Below are positions 1-6,219 of a stretch of 7,799 nucleotides of DNA, piece after piece. Position numbers and translations under genes: made by a program. Position 1 is the first letter of the stretch. Every line of letters starts with the position of its first letter. The DNA comes from Alphaproteobacteria bacterium UBA6544. Its GTDB lineage: Bacteria > Pseudomonadota > Alphaproteobacteria > UBA8366. The stretch lies in contig DJKK01000263.1 in the NCBI GenBank assembly GCA_002434595.1, positions 1-7,799 on the forward strand, in the 5' to 3' direction. The notes beneath the pieces were generated by a model, which saw only the letters and a program-made list of their open reading frames with translations, was not told the origin of the DNA and ran no database searches.

Positions 1-91
1 GAATTTACGAGGTTGTGCATTCGCTGAATTGATGAATGATACTCGAATTCGCTGCGTACATAACGGCATCGGTAAACCGAAGGGGTGAAGC

Positions 92-745
92 ATGAAAAAC
101 ATTCTGGGTCTGGCAGGTTTGATTTCAGCCGTGCCTACGCTTGCGCTAGCGCACCATCCGCTCGGCGGCATGCAGATGGAAACGTTCGCGCATGGCATCC
201 TGTCGGGCATCGGGCATCCCGTCCTCGGTTTAGATCACCTTTTCTTCGTCGCATTGTTAGGTGTTGCGTCACTTTATACTGGCCGTGCACTGCTCTCCCC
301 CCTCGCTTATATCGCGGCGATGCTCGCGGGCTGCCTGATGATGAGCCTCGGCGTCGGTTTGCCGGCCAAGGAAGTCGTCATCGGCCTGTCACTATTGGCG
401 CTCGGATTTGTCGTCCTTTCCGGTCGGGCTCTGACGCTGCCGCTGGCACTCGCGATTTTTGCCGGCTTCGGCCTCTTTCACGGCTCCGCATTCGGTGATT
501 CCATTGCAGCACAGGAAGCCGGGCTGGGAGGCTATATTCTGATCGGCTACCTTCTGGGGCTTGGTGTCGTGCAGTACGTGATTTCGGTTGGTGCGGGCTG
601 GGTCGTCCTCCGGGTCTGGAAAGCGTCAAAAGCTGCCGCAGTCCAGGCACGCCTCGCAGGTGCTGTTGTCGCTGGTGTCGGCCTGTTCTTAACCATGGAA
701 AATGCGGAAGTTTTTGTTTTTCAGATGATGGGCTGGTCGTCCTGA
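92..745 (+). CDS. HupE/UreJ family metal (nickel/cobalt) permease
   Basis: Predicted inner-membrane permease of the HupE/UreJ family, whose characterised members bring nickel (some probably cobalt) into the cell for metalloenzymes. The 217-residue protein starts with a signal peptide likely cut after ALA (residue 20), leaving His-His at the mature N-terminus. The family signature GHPVLGLDH is at 41-49, with the His and Asp residues thought to handle the metal, and a second motif, FGLFHGSAFG, is at 126-135. About six hydrophobic segments follow the signal peptide, and the length is normal for the family. The ATG at 92 follows an AGGGG ribosome site at 81-85; an overlapping GTG frame at 85 is a shadow. 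No hydrogenase, urease or cobalamin gene is in view, so the metal cannot be assigned. Only 91 bases lie upstream and no cobalamin riboswitch is recognisable in them. The gene ends 7 bases before the tail of the minus-strand relic. Confidence 0.9.
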   Translation: MKNILGLAGLISAVPTLALAHHPLGGMQMETFAHGILSGIGHPVLGLDHLFFVALLGVASLYTGRALLSPLAYIAAMLAGCLMMSLGVGLPAKEVVIGLSLLALGFVVLSGRALTLPLALAIFAGFGLFHGSAFGDSIAAQEAGLGGYILIGYLLGLGVVQYVISVGAGWVVLRVWKASKAAAVQARLAGAVVAGVGLFLTMENAEVFVFQMMGWSS

Positions 746-752
746 CGCGAGA

Positions 753-1385
753 TTAGTTAATGTCGGGTTCATCGACCTCTTCGCCTGCTTCTAGAAAGTC
801 GAAGTCGCAGCCCTCGTTCGCCTGCCGGATTGTTGGGTGTACATCCAGCCTTGCCGCGCTTTTAGCGCGGGTCGGGCGGTGTCCACACCGCTTTGCGGCG
901 TGCCATTTCTTCGTTGCAGATGTCGAGGTGGAGGCGCCGTCCCGGTAGGTCGAGTTCAACATGTCGCTGTCATGAACCAGCCCCAGCGGACCACCGACGA
1001 ACGATTCAGGTGCGACGTTAAGCACGCAGGCGCCATAGGACGTCCCGTTCATGCGTGCGTCCGAAATACGGACCCGTGTCCCGCACACCTTCTTTCAGCA
1101 GTTTCTGCAGGATCGGCAATTGACCCCATTCCGGCATACCAGGACCGCCTATAGACCCGGCATTCTGTAATATAAACACCAAATCCTTAGTGACGCCGAG
1201 ATCAAAGTCTTCGATGCGTATGGCCATATCATTTTAGTCGCTGAAGACAACCGTCGGCTTCCCTTCCCAGTCGTCCCCGCCGTGGCCCATTTGTTTTGCG
1301 CGGGAGCGGTGACCGAACGATCGCAGATCCTGGACGCCTAATCAGCGGAAACTGCGGAGACCCCCAGGTTTTTGTGCGCGGTCAT
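753..1385 (-). pseudogene. Degraded IlvD/Edd-family (sugar-acid) dehydratase, internally deleted
   Basis: Relic of a dehydratase of the IlvD/Edd family, [Fe-S] enzymes of about 580 residues that include dihydroxy-acid, arabonate and xylonate dehydratases. Read on the minus strand from the ATG at 1385, the family N-terminus is visible (LRSF, then DLRSFGHRSRAKQMG and WEGKPTV). Near 1246-1254 it jumps directly to the C-terminal domain: VVFSD, LQNAGSIGGPGMPEWG, RISDARMNGTSYG, VAPESFVGGPLGLV, and finally QANEGCDFDFLE before the stop at 753. About 350 central residues are therefore missing. Further lesions: a frameshift in a G run near 1360; TGA in place of a Trp codon at 1342-1344; TAA at 1234-1236; an extra base near 1070-1076; a lost base near 960; and at least two shifts between 830 and 870. 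No intact product is possible. The subfamily looks closer to sugar-acid dehydratases than to housekeeping IlvD, but that is an impression. Confidence 0.88.
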
Positions 1386-1534
1386 TTGGTTCTCTCTATC
1401 CATTGGTTCGCAGACAATTTGCTGCCTTTACTCTTAAACAGTGGCGCCGGACACCCCATTTATCTAGCGAGACGCCAATGATAATTCCGGCTTGGGTTTT
1501 AGCACAGCTTTTGAAGGCTTGGAGAGGTTAACGA

Positions 1535-2062
1535 ATGGCAAAAGCAGTCTGGAAGGATGTTGTTCTCGCGGAAAGCGACGATATCGTACTCGTGGAGGGG
1601 AACGTGTATTTCCCGCGCAAGGATGTCGATTGGGGCTACATCCAGCTCTCCGATGAACTGTCAGAAACTTACTGCCATTGGAAGGGAATGGCTGAATACT
1701 ACGACATCTTCATCGGTGACGAGCCCAATGAAGGTGCGGTATGGGCGTATCTTCAGCCCTACGAGGAAGCGGAATCAATTGCTGGCCGTGTCGCATTTTG
1801 GAATGGCATCGACGTGAGCGGTGGTCCCGATGGCATGGGGCAAGTAGAAGAAATACCCAGTCGGCACATTGATAAGGCGGGCTGGAGAGGGCTTTGTTGG
1901 TATCTGAAGTTTACGGAAAAAAACCATATTGACCCGGCCGATATCGAGGCGAATACAGGAATTCCCGAATCCGAACTGGGCGACGCCTGGCAGGACTACA
2001 ACGTCCAGCGTTATGCCAAGCAATATGGCTGGAAGCTGTCGCTCCGTCTCGAGCGGACATAA
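1535..2062 (+). CDS. DUF427 domain protein with C-terminal extension
   Basis: Soluble 175-residue protein with a DUF427 domain (Pfam PF04248) at about residues 1-95. Characteristic pieces are KAVWKDVVLAESDD (3-16), EGNVYFP (21-27), TYCHWKG (45-51) followed by AEYYD (53-57), AVWAY (68-72) and VAFWNG (87-92). The biochemical role of the family is not established, so no function is assigned. Many family members stop soon after the FWxG motif; this one continues for about 80 residues that are charged, rich in Trp and Tyr, and not recognised. The start is supported by GGAGAGG at 1521-1527, seven bases before the ATG. A weak GATAAT at 1480-1485 could be a -10 element but has no good -35. The gene stands alone: the relic upstream points away and 224 bases separate it from the next gene. 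Confidence 0.88.
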   Translation: MAKAVWKDVVLAESDDIVLVEGNVYFPRKDVDWGYIQLSDELSETYCHWKGMAEYYDIFIGDEPNEGAVWAYLQPYEEAESIAGRVAFWNGIDVSGGPDGMGQVEEIPSRHIDKAGWRGLCWYLKFTEKNHIDPADIEANTGIPESELGDAWQDYNVQRYAKQYGWKLSLRLERT

Positions 2063-2167
2063 AAGCGACACGCTATAACAATAATCGAATACAGTTTTAT
2101 TAACGTCTAACCGGCTATTTATTGACGGTAGGCTGGCACGGCAATCAGCCAAATTTCCTGTCACGGT

Positions 2168-2194
2168 TTGAGCGCTAGGAACGCCAACTATATT
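2168..2194 (+). promoter_or_regulatory. Possible sigma-70-like promoter for the 2287 dehydrogenase
   Basis: TTGAGC (2168-2173) and TATATT (2189-2194) resemble -35 and -10 boxes, but the spacer is only 15 bases, shorter than the preferred 17. Transcription would start near 2201, giving a leader of about 85 bases. The rest of the 2063-2286 gap shows no other gene or clear signal. Confidence 0.25.
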
Positions 2195-2286
2195 GATTTG
2201 GGTCGGCCCGCCGAATAGGGTGCCGCGCACCGCCGGACACCGATTTCGGCGACACCATAGAATGAATTCACACGGAGCAGTCGATT

Positions 2287-3198
2287 ATGGGCATGATGGA
2301 AGACAAGGTCGTCATCGTTACGGGGGCCGGGCGCGGCATTGGTCGTGGGATCGCCATGTTGATGGCGGAACAGGGCGCAAAGGTCGTTGTGAACGATCTC
2401 GGTGGCGGTGCCGACGGCGAAGGTCAGGATAAGGGACCAGGTCAGGAAGTCGTCGACTCCATCCGTACGGCTGGCGGCGAAGCCGTATTGAACGATGAGA
2501 GCGTGGCGGATTGGGATGCGGCCAATCGAATGGTCGAACAGGCCAAGGATACGTTCGGACGCCTCGATGCGGTCGTGAATAACGCCGGAATTCTTCGAGA
2601 CCGCATTTTCCACAAGATGTCCGAAGAAGAGTTTGACGCCGTTGTCGCCGTGCATCTGAAGGGATGTTTCAATGTCTCGCGTGCCGCCGCCGAGACGTTT
2701 CGCAATCAGTCGGGTGGTTCCTTCGTTCACATGACCTCAACCTCGGGCCTTGTCGGTAATTTCGGTCAGGTAAACTATGGTGCGGCGAAGCTTGGTATTG
2801 CAGGTCTTTCTAAGTGTATCGCCTTGGACATGTCCCGATATCGGGTGCGCTCGAACTGCATCTCGCCATTCGCATGGAGCCGGCTGATCGGCACGATACC
2901 GACGAATACGCCCGAAGAGAAGGCGCGCGTGGAGAAAATCCAGCAGATGACGCCAGAGAAGATCGCACCTTTGGCGGTCTACCTCTGCAGCGACCAAGCG
3001 CAGGATGTCTCAGGGCAGATTTTCGGCGTCCGGTTCAACGAGATTTTCCTGTTTAGCCAGCCCCGCCCAGTCCGCTCGGTCCAGCGGACGGAAGGCTGGA
3101 CGCCGGAGACGATTGCCGAGCACGCGATGCCCGCCATGCAGCCGAGTTTCTTCGAATTGGAGCGATCGGGCGACGTGTTTACCTGGGATCCGGTATAG
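2287..3198 (+). CDS. SDR-family 3-hydroxyacyl-CoA dehydrogenase-like protein (MFE-2 type)
   Basis: NAD(P)-dependent short-chain dehydrogenase of 303 residues, about 50 longer than a classical SDR. It has the nucleotide-binding TGAGRGIG at 12-19, an acidic residue (D37) at the end of the second strand suggesting NAD preference, NNAG at 98-101, catalytic S151 in TSTSG, and Y164-x3-K168 in NYGAAK. The segment VVVNDLGGGADGEG (33-46) and the long C-terminal tail containing SFFELE resemble the dehydrogenase domain of peroxisomal multifunctional enzyme type 2 and its bacterial relatives, which oxidise 3-hydroxyacyl-CoA in beta-oxidation. A CoA-ester substrate is therefore likely but unproven. The ATG at 2287 follows GGAG (2274-2277) by nine bases; ATGs at 2293 and 2296 are alternatives. 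It ends in a hairpin shared with the convergent gene. A link to badHI at the right end is possible but not adjacent. Confidence 0.85.
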   Translation: MGMMEDKVVIVTGAGRGIGRGIAMLMAEQGAKVVVNDLGGGADGEGQDKGPGQEVVDSIRTAGGEAVLNDESVADWDAANRMVEQAKDTFGRLDAVVNNAGILRDRIFHKMSEEEFDAVVAVHLKGCFNVSRAAAETFRNQSGGSFVHMTSTSGLVGNFGQVNYGAAKLGIAGLSKCIALDMSRYRVRSNCISPFAWSRLIGTIPTNTPEEKARVEKIQQMTPEKIAPLAVYLCSDQAQDVSGQIFGVRFNEIFLFSQPRPVRSVQRTEGWTPETIAEHAMPAMQPSFFELERSGDVFTWDPV

Positions 3199-3228
3199 CG
3201 CCTCAGCGCGAACACCAACAGGCTATGT

Positions 3229-3263
3229 GGCGGCTTCGGAGTAATCGTTACTCCGCAGCCGCC
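3229..3263. terminator. Shared hairpin between convergent genes, possible bidirectional terminator
   Basis: Arms at 3229-3244 and 3248-3263 pair over 16 positions with one mismatch around a three-base loop (TCG). The right arm includes the stop codon and last codons of the minus-strand gene at 3248. There is no T run on either side, so it is not a textbook intrinsic terminator. Its position 30 bases after the plus-strand stop suggests it ends or protects transcripts from both sides. Confidence 0.55.
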
Positions 3264-3844
3264 GCGTGATCCGGCAGAGCTTTCTCATCGAAACCGCTGA
3301 TTAGCATGTCTTCGATGACTCCTTCTTCCATCCCGATTTGCAATGCATCATTGAAGCGATTGAAGAACCCGCACAGTGCCGTGCGGAGCGTGAGTTCAAC
3401 GATTTGCTCCTCGGTGAAGTGCGCCTTCAATTGTTCAAAGATCGCATCGCGCATATATTGCGGCTTTTCGGTTACCTGCACAGCATAGTCGCGTACCAAG
3501 CGATCGACCTCATCGAGGCCCGGGCAATCCGCTTCAAGGATATTTTCCACAGTTTCTGGAGAGAGGCCCTGTTCGCTCAATCGCGGCGCGTGATGTGCGA
3601 CGCAGTAGGTGCATTCGTTGAACTTCGAGACGACGACAAGCACAATCTCAAGATACCTTTTCGGCAGGAGCGCTTCGTCCGCCAGGTCGAGAAGCAATCC
3701 CATGATGTGCTTCAAGGCGGGCGGACGATGGGCAAATACCTTGACCTGATTCAAAAAGGGGCCGTATTCCTCGGAAAACCTCTTATATGTAGTTTGACAG
3801 TCGGCAGGGACTTCATCGATTTCGATGTCGCGAACGCGCGCCAT
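3248..3844 (-). CDS. AhpD/carboxymuconolactone decarboxylase-like protein
   Basis: Cytoplasmic 198-residue protein of the AhpD/CMD superfamily. The redox motif CTYCVAHH (78-85; Cys-x2-Cys-x3-His) is preceded by LEIVLVVVSKFNE, with the glutamate at 66 in the position typical of the proton-relay Glu of AhpD-type proteins. Helical segments fill the rest, and the tail ends in AAAAE, encoded inside the shared hairpin. Proteins with this motif usually act as peroxidases or thiol reductants; lactone decarboxylation is less likely because true decarboxylases lack the CxxC pair. I start it at ATG 3844 because AGGAGT (3857-3852) lies seven bases ahead; a TTG at 3904 would add 20 residues but overlaps the apparent promoter. 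The substrate is unknown. It is transcribed alone, toward the dehydrogenase at 2287. Confidence 0.85.
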   Translation of the reverse strand: MARVRDIEIDEVPADCQTTYKRFSEEYGPFLNQVKVFAHRPPALKHIMGLLLDLADEALLPKRYLEIVLVVVSKFNECTYCVAHHAPRLSEQGLSPETVENILEADCPGLDEVDRLVRDYAVQVTEKPQYMRDAIFEQLKAHFTEEQIVELTLRTALCGFFNRFNDALQIGMEEGVIEDMLISGFDEKALPDHAAAAE

Positions 3845-3875
3845 GGCAAATACTCCTATGCTTGCATTTGAGCGA

Positions 3876-3904
3876 ACTATCGCTGTGTTACCGCTTTCTA
3901 ACAA
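3876..3904 (-). promoter_or_regulatory. Predicted sigma-70-type promoter of the AhpD-like gene
   Basis: On the minus strand TTGTTA (3904-3899) and GATAGT (3881-3876) match four of six consensus bases each and are spaced by exactly 17 bases. Transcription would start about 25 bases before the ATG at 3844, leaving room for the AGGAGT ribosome site. Confidence 0.45.
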
Positions 3905-3915
3905 TAGGAGTGGGT

Positions 3916-4195
3916 TTAATTGCCGAAGCTTTTTAGGTAGGCGATGACGTTTGTCCGATCTTTGCGCTTTTTAAGATCGCCAAAGGCCATCTCGTTCTTA
4001 GGCACGAACTTCTTTGGCGCATTGAGATACTTGTCCAATTTCACGTAGGTCCATTGGATGCCGGCCGTTCGACCGATTACGCCGTGGAGCGACGGCTAGG
4101 GCTTTTTCTTTTTCGCTTTGAGCGCGTGACAGGCACGTCACGTTTTGAAGGCCTTCTTATCTTTCGCAGAATCGCCCCCGGCGAAGGACAGTTTC
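3916..4195 (-). pseudogene. Class I cytochrome c relic, 5'-truncated with stop codons
   Basis: Remnant of a small periplasmic electron-carrier cytochrome c. Read toward lower coordinates it gives GGDSAKDKKAFKT, then the haem site, ALKAKKKK, PSLHGVIGRTAG, LDKYLNAPKKFVP, the Met-ligand region NEMAF (Met at 3990-3988), and LKKRKDRTNVIAYLKSFGN before the TAA at 3916. This matches the mitochondrial-like cytochrome c layout. The haem motif should read CRACH, but the first Cys codon is TGA (4140-4138). A TAG follows at 4098-4096. About 20 residues between GRTAG and the IQWTYVKLDKYL segment are missing in frame (near 4056-4064), where the family has its GFxYSxA loop. The signal peptide is gone: upstream of about 4195 the DNA belongs to the opposite-strand P460 remnant. 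The 5' limit is uncertain by about 20 bases. Confidence 0.85.
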
Positions 4196-4438
4196 ACCGT
4201 TTCGCCTGACCGCAAGATGGCCGTTGGTCCGTTGTTCTTGATGCAGGAGATGCTTGTAGGTTTCAATAAGGACATTCTCGATTGGAAATACACCATGATT
4301 ATGCCGGACGGTACGGTCTTCGGAGCAACCGGCGGCAGGAATTCGGCAGCCATGAAATTCTGTCGAGAGTGTCACAACGGCGCGGCGCCCGAGCAGGATG
4401 CCGTCATGTTGTTGCCGGAGGAATCGCACGTGAATTAG
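4196..4438 (+). pseudogene. Cytochrome P460-like C-terminal fragment
   Basis: Reading frame for the C-terminal half of a cytochrome P460-like haem protein. Recognisable pieces are AVGPLFLMQEM, DWKYTMIMPDGTVFG, and the haem site CRECH (codons 4361-4375), followed by MLLPEE close to the stop. Full-length relatives are secreted proteins of roughly 150-190 residues; only about 80 remain, without a signal peptide. The frame is open back to a TTG at 4145, but that stretch is the reverse of the cytochrome c relic, so I place the real homology from about 4196. The first in-frame ATG is 4217 and has no ribosome site. Without export, haem could not be attached, so a functional product is unlikely. There is no internal stop, so decay after truncation may be recent or the piece may be under weak constraint. 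An intrinsic terminator follows 25 bases after the stop. Confidence 0.7.
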
Positions 4439-4463
4439 CCCTCCGTAAAGTTACTTTCGAACT

Positions 4464-4495
4464 GGGCGGGCGTCCTTGCGATGCCCGCTCTTTTT
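4464..4495 (+). terminator. Rho-independent terminator
   Basis: An 11-pair stem (4464-4474 with 4480-4490, GC-rich with two G-T pairs), a five-base loop CTTGC and a run of five T at 4491-4495. It follows the stop of the P460 fragment and probably ended the original P460 transcript. It lies just upstream of the Sel1-repeat gene and should insulate that gene from read-through. Confidence 0.8.
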
Positions 4496-4511
4496 CTGTC
4501 TTAATGCCGGC

Positions 4512-4983
4512 ATGTCGCGTATTTTGGGTATTCTCGCGTTCTTCGCGACCTTGTTTACAGAATTGGTCTGTGGGGAAACGCTCTCGGACGGTCTGCGGGC
4601 CAGTTATGCGGGGCGTTACGCTGACCCTGCTGGGGCATCTTGCCAAGGCTGGTGGCATTGATGCCCAAACGACACTGGCCAACCTCTACGTTTCGGCGCC
4701 ACCCGGCGTTTCCTATGGGCCGAAGCGGGCGGCGCATCTTTATCGCCTGGTCGCGAGGCGGGGAAATTCAGTTGCGCTGATGAATTTTGGTGACTTTTAT
4801 GCGCAGGGTGTTGGCGTCGAACGCGAGCTTGGCCGGGCTGCATTTTTGCTGGGCCTTGCACCGGACGTTGGCTTTGACTGGGCCGCGCAGCGGTTGCAGA
4901 AAATAAAGCCGCATATGAGCGCGAATGACCGTGCAAGTGTTTTGCGACTTCAGTCTGAATGGTCGGATCAGCAGCGAAAATGA
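4512..4983 (+). pseudogene. Secreted Sel1-repeat protein with a single frameshift
   Basis: The first part (ATG 4512) encodes a signal peptide, MSRILGILAFFATLFTELVCG, then LSDGLRASYAGRYAD, the usual opening of exported Sel1/TPR-like proteins. That frame ends at a TGA soon after 4656. The continuation is in the +1-offset frame: LLGHLAKAGGIDAQTTLANLY, GPKRAAHLYRLVARRGN, ALMNFGDFYAQGVGV and AAFLLGLA, which are two to three Sel1-like helical repeats, ending at 4983. Removing one C from GACCC at 4623-4627 restores one frame of about 156 residues, so either one base was gained or the read has an error. Sel1 repeats mediate protein-protein contacts; no partner can be named. The start lacks a ribosome site and lies 17 bases after a terminator's T run. 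The 3' end overlaps the next gene by ATGA, implying translational coupling when the gene was intact. Confidence 0.7.
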
Positions 4984-6134
4984 TGACGATCCCGTTTCGC
5001 TTGTCGACGTCTTATTGGACGTATTTCTTTTATGGCGGGATCTCCATGCCCTGGTGGCCGGTTTGGTTGTCGAGCCGCGGTTTGAGCGAAGTGGAAATCG
5101 CGGATCTTTTGGCGTTTGAGCGCCTTGTTATCGTCGCGGCAAGCTTGGTGGTTGCGCATTACGCCGACAGGACAGGGCATCGCCGGCGTATTTTGCTGTT
5201 ATTTGCCGCGGGGATGACCGTCGGTTATGCGATGTTTGGGTTAGCGGCCGCTTATTGGCATTTCTTCGCAGTTGCCGCGTTTACCGCCGTGTGCCGCAGC
5301 CCGCTTATCCCGTTAAGTGACAGCATTACGATGGCCCATGTCCGAAAAGGTGACGCAGAATATGGCAAGGTCCGGCTCTGGGGCACAATTAGCTTCATAA
5401 TCGGCAGCTATCTCGGTGGTGTCATTCTTGAGGGCAGGGTAGACGAGATGATCCTTTGGGCGATCGTGGTCTCCTGCGGTTTTGCGGTCTTCGGCTTCTT
5501 CTTGCTTCCCGACACCCGTTCCGAAGGCCACGTGCAACGGCTGAGTGCCGGTGTGCAACTGGCGACACGTCCGATCTTTTTGTTGTTCGTGGCGACCGTG
5601 GCTTTCTCGATGACCAGCCACTCCGCAGTTTACGCTTTTGGCTCGCTTTATTGGCGCGGTGTCGGGATTCCGGAATCGACGATTAGCTTCCTGTGGGCGT
5701 TTGGCGCCGCATCGGAAATCTTCGTTTTCTGGAAAGGGGCATTTCTGCTCAAGCGCTTTGGTCCTGTCCTGCTGATTTTCTCCGGTGCGGTAGCGGCGAT
5801 TTTACGCTGGTATCTGACGGGTATTTCGACCGACATCGCCGTTCTGACCTCCGCGCAGGCCCTGCACGCCTTTACCTTTGGTGCAGCGCATCTCGGTGGT
5901 ATGACCTTCATCAGCCGCATTGCTCCGGAGGAATTGCAGGCAACGGCCCAAACGCTTTATTCCGCCCTCGCTATGGGTACTGCTATGGCGTTGATGACCC
6001 CTGTAACTGGGCGTCTCTATGCGACACTTGGGCCGGAGCAGACGTTTTTCGCGATGATGGCACTTGCCGGTATCAGTGCGGTACTTGCGCTGATCTTGCA
6101 GTGGCGTTGGAACGGGCGGCAGGTATCTATCTGA
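4980..6134 (+). CDS. MFS permease, 3-phenylpropionate transporter (HcaT/PPP)-like
   Basis: Inner-membrane major facilitator of 384 residues with about 12 hydrophobic segments. The loop after helix 2 carries ADRTGHRRR (62-70), the MFS motif A. Features recalling the HcaT-type (phenylpropionate permease) branch are YGGISMPWWPVWL (18-30), YGKVRLWGTISFIIGS (128-143), FLWAFGAASEIFVFW (237-251) and QALHAFTFGAAHLGG (293-307). Members import aromatic or alicyclic acids by proton symport, so uptake of cyclohexanecarboxylate or a similar ring acid for the badH-badI enzymes 85 bases downstream is a plausible inference. I take ATG 4980, which overlaps the preceding stop as ATGA; an in-frame ATG at 4959 would add seven residues. 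No strong ribosome site is visible, in line with coupled translation. Substrate is not proven by sequence. Confidence 0.87.
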   Translation: MMTIPFRLSTSYWTYFFYGGISMPWWPVWLSSRGLSEVEIADLLAFERLVIVAASLVVAHYADRTGHRRRILLLFAAGMTVGYAMFGLAAAYWHFFAVAAFTAVCRSPLIPLSDSITMAHVRKGDAEYGKVRLWGTISFIIGSYLGGVILEGRVDEMILWAIVVSCGFAVFGFFLLPDTRSEGHVQRLSAGVQLATRPIFLLFVATVAFSMTSHSAVYAFGSLYWRGVGIPESTISFLWAFGAASEIFVFWKGAFLLKRFGPVLLIFSGAVAAILRWYLTGISTDIAVLTSAQALHAFTFGAAHLGGMTFISRIAPEELQATAQTLYSALAMGTAMALMTPVTGRLYATLGPEQTFFAMMALAGISAVLALILQWRWNGRQVSI

Positions 6135-6219
6135 ACTCAGGCGGATTGCAGCTGTCCGTTTCGGGATTGCTTACTAATTCAATCGACAACTTGAACCATC
6201 GGTTTTAGGAGAACGCGAT

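Noticed and set aside
1..91. Cobalamin riboswitch upstream of the HupE-type gene
   Set aside because: The stretch is too short and no B12-box-like core was seen.
854..870. Perfect 7-pair hairpin (CCGCGCT / AGCGCGG) as a terminator
   Set aside because: It lies within the dehydratase relic, has no T run, and sits at a frameshift site; probably a by-product of decay.
753..1088. Open frame of 111 residues on the minus strand as a gene of its own
   Set aside because: It is a mid-section of the broken dehydratase; part of it is read out of the ancestral frame.
3852..3911. Inverted copies of ACTCCTAT / ATAGGAGT flanking the AhpD-like promoter as an operator
   Set aside because: One copy is the ribosome-binding site itself and the 8-base match 44 bases apart could be chance.
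4138..4353. 71-residue minus-strand frame ending in GGDSAKDKKAFKT as a separate protein
   Set aside because: Its first two-thirds is the reverse complement of the P460 fragment and its last third is the start of the cytochrome c relic.
4282..4983. Single 233-residue protein spanning from within the P460 fragment to the Sel1 repeats
   Set aside because: The first ~110 residues are off-frame reading through the P460 relic and the terminator; only the Sel1 part resembles a protein family.
5693..6208. Long alternative frame inside the permease gene
   Set aside because: It is a shadow of the permease, whose frame has clear membrane segments and family motifs.
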